Source: Bacteroidales bacterium (GTDB lineage Bacteria > Bacteroidota > Bacteroidia > Bacteroidales > UBA3824). Taken from it: a stretch of 64,000 bases of DNA. Below are positions 59,979 through 64,000 of this stretch, in pieces. Each line of letters starts with the position of its first letter. Position 1 is the first letter of the stretch. Position numbers and translations under genes: made by a program. Under the pieces are notes generated by a model, which saw only the letters and a list, made by a program, of their open reading frames with translations, ran no database searches and was not told the origin of the DNA. The stretch is taken from positions 1-64,000 of the forward strand of contig JAKSUC010000011.1 in NCBI GenBank assembly GCA_024413595.1. The letters are read 5' to 3'.

Positions 59979-61265
59979 TTAAAATCTTGCAGTAGTAACC
60001 TCATCAAATCCCCAAATAGTTACAGGTACACTATCACCACCTTTAACAGAGTGCATAAAAGCTTCAGAACTTGTTGTGAATTTATGAGCAAATGTGTTTA
60101 TTAGTTTTTCGGCTTCGTCTTTTAAAGTATTATCAACGCGTTTGGCTTTTGCTGCATAATCGGCTGCCACCCAATAAATTTTGCTACGTTCAAATTCGTC
60201 TGCTATATTAGATGTGGCAACATTGCCATATATTGTTGATATCAATATAAATGATTTTCCATTTTCTGAATTTAGTTCTATTGATTTTTTTAATTGCGAA
60301 ATTGCACTTTGATATTGTTTTCTGCTACAATTTACTGTTGCAAGATTATAATAATGTTCTGATTTTTGAATATTTTCGGTTTCTTTATCTATTGCTTCTT
60401 TATAATATTCAGCAGCTTTGTCAAAATTTTTATTGTTTTTGAAATATTTAGCAATTGCACTTGCTGCTTGAGCTGTTGGATTTAAAGCGTACATTTTTTC
60501 AGAAACTTTGGCGTAAGTTTCACAATTATCACAATTTAAACATTCTAATACATTATAAATGGCTTTATTTTCGTTTTCATTATCATTTACTTCAATATTA
60601 TTATCAAACAATTTTGCCAATTCTGTTTTGTCTAATTTTTGAGTTTTTTTGTTAACAGATTGAATTATAGTAGAAACATTTTCAGAATATTTTTGATCTT
60701 GATTAAAAGATTCTTTAGAAATATTCATTAAAGTTTTGATAGCATTATTATAATAATCTTCATAAGAAATTTGTTTGGCTATAACTAAACTAGTTGCAAG
60801 TTGAATGTATGTAGAAGCTATACTTAAATCAGGATTAAAATTATACAATTTAATAGATTGATTTAATAAATTGTATGCCTCAAAATAAGCAGAGTCAGAT
60901 TTACGAAGTTTCATAATATCAATTCCGCATCTACCTAAGACATTTGCACTATCACCAAAATATTGCATACGCTGAAAATAAATTGTTTTTAAAGTGTCAA
61001 CATACGCATTGATTGTATCAGTGTTTGATGTTTTTGAAATAAAACCTTTATAAAGTTTAACACCATCAAGATACACGTTTTTGCTTTTTTCAGGATATTT
61101 TGAGAAAATAATTTTGAAAGGTTCGCGTGCATAATTATATGCTTCAACATCTAAAAGCGATTTATAAAGCGAATAATTAACATTATAATCGTTAACGTTG
61201 TCTTCTTGACTAAATAAACTATTAGAGCATACAACTAATACTAATAAAATAAATACCTTTTTCAT
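59979..61265 (-). CDS. Secreted TPR-repeat protein
   Basis: A signal peptide (MKKVFILLVLVVCSNSLFSQ) is followed by about 400 helical residues. Clear tetratricopeptide units appear at about 265-350 (AIAKYFKNNKNFDKAAEYYKEAI, HYYNLATVNCSRKQYQSAISQLKKSIELN). The N-terminal half looks like more diverged helical repeats. Two cysteines in the motif LNCDNCETY may form a disulfide. It should be periplasmic and serve as a protein-interaction scaffold. It lies downstream of the LysM gene on the same strand but behind a terminator, so it probably has its own promoter. Confidence 0.82.
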   Translation of the reverse strand: MKKVFILLVLVVCSNSLFSQEDNVNDYNVNYSLYKSLLDVEAYNYAREPFKIIFSKYPEKSKNVYLDGVKLYKGFISKTSNTDTINAYVDTLKTIYFQRMQYFGDSANVLGRCGIDIMKLRKSDSAYFEAYNLLNQSIKLYNFNPDLSIASTYIQLATSLVIAKQISYEDYYNNAIKTLMNISKESFNQDQKYSENVSTIIQSVNKKTQKLDKTELAKLFDNNIEVNDNENENKAIYNVLECLNCDNCETYAKVSEKMYALNPTAQAASAIAKYFKNNKNFDKAAEYYKEAIDKETENIQKSEHYYNLATVNCSRKQYQSAISQLKKSIELNSENGKSFILISTIYGNVATSNIADEFERSKIYWVAADYAAKAKRVDNTLKDEAEKLINTFAHKFTTSSEAFMHSVKGGDSVPVTIWGFDEVTTARF

Positions 61266-61363
61266 TTTTCAATTTTTCATTTTAGTTACTAATCGATACA
61301 ATATTACGGACTAATAAAAAGAATGTTATTTAGTAATTATCAAATAAATATTAAAATGAAGTG

Positions 61364-61400
61364 CAAAAAAAAAGAGAGTTAATTTAAATTAACTCTCTTT
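61364..61400 (-). terminator. Terminator after the LysM gene
   Basis: A perfect palindrome (AGAGAGTTAATTT and its partner) flanked on the minus-strand downstream side by nine T (A on the plus strand at 61364-61372). Confidence 0.9.
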
Positions 61401-61422
61401 ATATTATTTGGTAATATAACAA

Positions 61423-63264
61423 CTAATCAGCTTGTTCTAATTCAAAATTGTTACCATATCTAAGAACGAAAGTAGATTTGTTTTCAAACCCACTTGTTGG
61501 ATTTACTCTTTGAAAATCGAATTTATAAATTAACCCATTTTCTTGACCTTCATCACAGAATTGGAAATATTTACCGTGTTTAACTAATTTAGAAATAAAA
61601 TAGTCTGCAATATCATAACCACTAAATCCATAAATACCAGGTTCAATGTTAAAGAATTCTCTAAAATCAGACACAAACATTTTAACCTCAGTTTTAGAAT
61701 AATCAATAAAACTATTAGAACGATAACAGAAATTCATATTTTGAAGAAATTCTACATCAATATTCACATATTTTTCCCAACTTTGAGAACCAAACAAAGT
61801 AACTTTGTATTTATTAGTTTTAACAATAGTAGCTAATTGATTAACAACTTTAGTGATAAAAACTTCGTCGTTGCTAGGAATAAGAATAACATTGTTTTTA
61901 GCCAAATTCATAGCTTCTTCCACTCTAGAAATACCACCATTATGAATATCAATTTCTTTAAAAATCATATCAGGAACATTTTTGTCAGAAAAATAACTAC
62001 GAGTTAAATTGTCGCGATAAATTTTTGTCATTTCAATTTCAGAAGCAGAACCATTATGAACTACAACTATATTTGAATTAGATAACTGACTAAAGAAATC
62101 TGTTGTTTGAGCAATTGAAGTGGCTGTTGATGGAGAAAATTGATATAGATAAGGATTGTTATGAAGAATTTCGTTTTTTTGAGCAAAAGGCGAAATCATA
62201 GCTATTTGATTTTCTGTAGAAAAACGTGCTACTTTAACAACATTATCAGTATAAAGAGGACCAATAATTAAATCCATCTTTTTTAATTCAGGTTCAGTTA
62301 ATATTCTGTCGGTTGTAGCAAAATTATTTTCGGTATCATAAACATATAAACAAACTTTTTCACCATTGTTTTGATGTTTTTTTATAGCTAACAATACACC
62401 ATTATAAAATTCAAAAATTCTTTCGCTATTTTTAATTAATTGTTTTTTATCAGGTTCTGATTTAACGCTTTCACTGATAGAAGCATTATCATTAATAAAC
62501 AAAGGTAAAAGAAGAGCAATTTTAAAAGTTTTAGAATTTTGATAATGATAATCATCACAAGGAATATAATCTTCTTTTCTTTTAGCACGGTCTTTAATTA
62601 AGTCTATTTCGTCAACCTGATTTTCTGCAATATCTTCTAGATTTTTATCATCAGCAATAATACGAGGTAAACGAATAATAGTACCTTGAGGAATACCATT
62701 TTTTAAAGAAGGATTATATTTAACAATTTCGTCAATTTCGATGCTATATCTTTCACTAAGAGAAAGCAAAGTTTCGTTTTGTTTAGCAGTGTGATAAACA
62801 AATTCGGCATCTTGACGATCAGGTTTACCAGGATTTCCCACAGGAATTTTTAAAACAGTACCAGCTTTTAATCCCGCCTTTGTTGAAGGATTATATTTAT
62901 AAATATCATCTTCAGTAACTCCATATTGTTTACAAATAGAATACATTGTTTGTTTACGTTCTACAGTATGGTAAACAAATTGTTGAGTATATCCTGGAGT
63001 GGTATTTTCACCCATAACAGGAATTTTGATACGAGTACCAGGAGTCATTTTTCCAACAAGAGCTTTGTTTTGCATATTGATATCTTGGATAGAAACACCA
63101 TATGCACGAGCTATTGCGTCAACGGTTTCGCCATCTTTAATTGTATGGAGATAATATTTTGTACCAAACAATTGAACAAAAACTTCTGATTTTTTAACGT
63201 TTTGAGCATTAAGTATTGTTATAGAAAACAATACAACCCCGATTAATAATAATATTTTTTTCAC
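61423..63264 (-). CDS. LysM protein with periplasmic-binding-like domain
   Basis: A signal peptide (ending ILNAQN) is followed by three LysM peptidoglycan-binding domains at about 36-83, 97-142 and 156-201; each starts with (L/V)YHT-type strand and ends with IKIPV, LKIPV or IRLPR. The C-terminal 370 residues resemble a type 1 periplasmic binding fold: KIALLLPLFIN, ILLAIKKHQNNGEKVCLYVYD, LIIGPLYTDNVVKVARF, NIVVVHNGSASE. This architecture is common in Bacteroidales and is often annotated as LysM or amino-acid-binding; it may monitor or organise cell-wall synthesis. It lies 96 bases downstream of mreD on the same strand. Confidence 0.9.
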   Translation of the reverse strand: MKKILLLIGVVLFSITILNAQNVKKSEVFVQLFGTKYYLHTIKDGETVDAIARAYGVSIQDINMQNKALVGKMTPGTRIKIPVMGENTTPGYTQQFVYHTVERKQTMYSICKQYGVTEDDIYKYNPSTKAGLKAGTVLKIPVGNPGKPDRQDAEFVYHTAKQNETLLSLSERYSIEIDEIVKYNPSLKNGIPQGTIIRLPRIIADDKNLEDIAENQVDEIDLIKDRAKRKEDYIPCDDYHYQNSKTFKIALLLPLFINDNASISESVKSEPDKKQLIKNSERIFEFYNGVLLAIKKHQNNGEKVCLYVYDTENNFATTDRILTEPELKKMDLIIGPLYTDNVVKVARFSTENQIAMISPFAQKNEILHNNPYLYQFSPSTATSIAQTTDFFSQLSNSNIVVVHNGSASEIEMTKIYRDNLTRSYFSDKNVPDMIFKEIDIHNGGISRVEEAMNLAKNNVILIPSNDEVFITKVVNQLATIVKTNKYKVTLFGSQSWEKYVNIDVEFLQNMNFCYRSNSFIDYSKTEVKMFVSDFREFFNIEPGIYGFSGYDIADYFISKLVKHGKYFQFCDEGQENGLIYKFDFQRVNPTSGFENKSTFVLRYGNNFELEQAD

Positions 63265-63360
63265 TTTAGTATTAAAAATTTGCAGTTTATAATTATGACA
63301 AATGTATAAAAAAAATTAATTAAAGATTTAAAATCTTAAAATTTACACTTTATCTCTTAA

Positions 63361-63873
63361 TTATTTTCTAAAAATAAAAAATTGAGAAAGAATAATAAAA
63401 ATAGAAGAGCAAATAGTAGTAAAAAATATATTAATTATCAAATTATAGAAATCAAAAAAGCCTATTGAGTTTATTAAAAAATAAACAAAATGATGAATAG
63501 CAATTAAAGTAACACTATATTTAATAAACCAATTCATACCTAAATAAGAAACGTAAGGCAAAAGACCAGATTCGTAGCCATCACGCGGAGAAAGAATATT
63601 TAAAATACCAGGACGTGCAAAAGCCATAACCACAGTAGCCGCAGCATTTAATCCAGGAGTATCGGCAAACACATCGATAGAATAACCTAAAATAAAAGCA
63701 AAAACTAATTGTAACCAATTTGGAACTTCAAATGGCACAATAAGAATAAACAAAACATAAAACATCGGAGTTATTCCAACTTCACTAATTTTTATGTTGC
63801 TAAAAACTAAAACTTGAATTAATACTAAAAAAAAGTATGCACCTAATAATTTTAAATATCCTCTTATATCCAT
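63361..63873 (-). CDS. mreD: Rod shape-determining protein MreD
   Basis: A 170-aa inner-membrane protein with five to six hydrophobic segments, typical of MreD: YLKLLGAYFFLVLIQVLVFSNI at the start, PMFYVLFILIVPFEVPNWLQLVFAFILGYSIDVFADTPGLNAAATVVMAFARP, and a C-terminal pair of membrane helices. The ADTPGLNAAATV segment is a Bacteroidota hallmark. MreD couples MreB filaments to the wall-elongation machine. Its ATG follows the mreC stop codon with no gap. The genes that usually follow, mrdA (PBP2) and rodA, are not next; the LysM gene takes that place. Confidence 0.92.
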   Translation of the reverse strand: MDIRGYLKLLGAYFFLVLIQVLVFSNIKISEVGITPMFYVLFILIVPFEVPNWLQLVFAFILGYSIDVFADTPGLNAAATVVMAFARPGILNILSPRDGYESGLLPYVSYLGMNWFIKYSVTLIAIHHFVYFLINSIGFFDFYNLIINIFFTTICSSIFIILSQFFIFRK

Positions 63874-64000
63874 TTATTGTACAAATTTTGACTCTTGTGA
63901 CTCTAATTCAATTTGTTCTTGTTGAAACAAATTATCAATAACAAACACTTTTGATAAACATTTCATATCAGTGATATATTTAACCTTGATGCTATAAAAA
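63874..64000 (-). CDS. mreC: Rod shape-determining protein MreC, C-terminal end
   Basis: Only the last 41 codons are in the window. The frame reads IKVKYITDMKCLSKVFVI, then DNLFQQEQIELESQESKFVQ and a TAA directly abutting the mreD ATG. The VxYI...(L)xxVxVI pattern just before the C-terminus is what MreC has at the end of its beta-domain. The position directly before mreD supports the call. Confidence 0.8.
   Translation of the reverse strand, partial: FYSIKVKYITDMKCLSKVFVIDNLFQQEQIELESQESKFVQ

Overview
This window looks like a chromosomal segment of a very AT-rich member of the Bacteroidales (Bacteroidota). The reasons are tandem SusC/SusD pairs, many lipoproteins with an acidic stretch after the lipobox cysteine, BspA-type leucine-rich-repeat lipoproteins, a DUF2795 protein, a DUF4301 protein, and many promoter boxes of the Bacteroidota form TAnnTTTG instead of a sigma70 -10 box. 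A gut or rumen plant-fibre degrader is a reasonable inference from the xylan genes. The first 55 bases match an internal site exactly in inverted orientation, so base 1 may be a true contig end.

Layout. 1-2463: a richer-G+C cassette with a possible nuclease-like protein and an ATPase_2/DUF234 AAA protein, bounded by inverted TCTCGGACA/TGTCCGAGA ends. 2471-5455 (minus): a coiled-coil membrane protein, an UbiB-family protein that has lost catalytic motifs, and two phasin-like helical proteins. 5807-9253: three surface-type lipoproteins, two of them DUF285/BspA-like. 9430-14025: a small CBM48 protein, lptB, a DEDD exonuclease with DUF3820, a DUF4870-like membrane protein and recQ. 14170-19443: periplasmic folding genes (PpiC protein, coupled lipoprotein, SurA) and a MoxR ATPase. 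20197-33385: a core xylan-utilisation operon with the order known from Prevotella and Bacteroides (xusA-xusB-xusC-xusD-xusE-xyn10). 33634-35907: ilvB-ilvN. 36007-36978: a PD-(D/E)XK Rpn-type protein. 37092-48063: an AddA-like helicase-nuclease, DUF4301, a metal-ligand-less amidohydrolase, lpxK overlapping a purine nucleoside phosphorylase, ffh and folD. 48398-50858: a truncated AAA-ATPase-like gene and ilvC, each behind a copy of the same promoter and leader. 51009-55585: a GH43-GH51 cassette, again richer in G+C and again bounded by TCTCGGACA/TGTCCGAGA. 55586-57709: a long gene-poor tract dominated by degenerate 42-bp repeats in both orientations. 57710-64000: a duplicated beta-helix lipoprotein, DUF2795, a TPR protein, a LysM/periplasmic-binding-like lipoprotein or secreted protein, mreD and the end of mreC.

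How the genes work together. The operon at 20-33 kb should capture xylan-derived oligosaccharides at the surface, cut xylan with a CBM-split GH10 xylanase and import the products. The GH43 and GH51 enzymes at 51-55 kb would remove xylose and arabinose from those products, but their base composition and flanking repeats suggest separate acquisition. Around them lies ordinary housekeeping: envelope biogenesis (lptB, lpxK, mreCD, surA), branched-chain amino acid synthesis (ilvB, ilvN, ilvC), protein targeting (ffh), one-carbon metabolism (folD) and repair (recQ, AddA-like).

The most unusual items are the shared TGTCCGAGA-bounded cassettes with small hairpin elements at their edges, the 42-bp/14-codon repeat field that changes strand, the promoter-leader duplication that brackets a truncated ATPase in front of ilvC, and two apparent pseudoenzymes (UbiB-like and amidohydrolase-like). 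All identity counts were made by eye. No database search was run.
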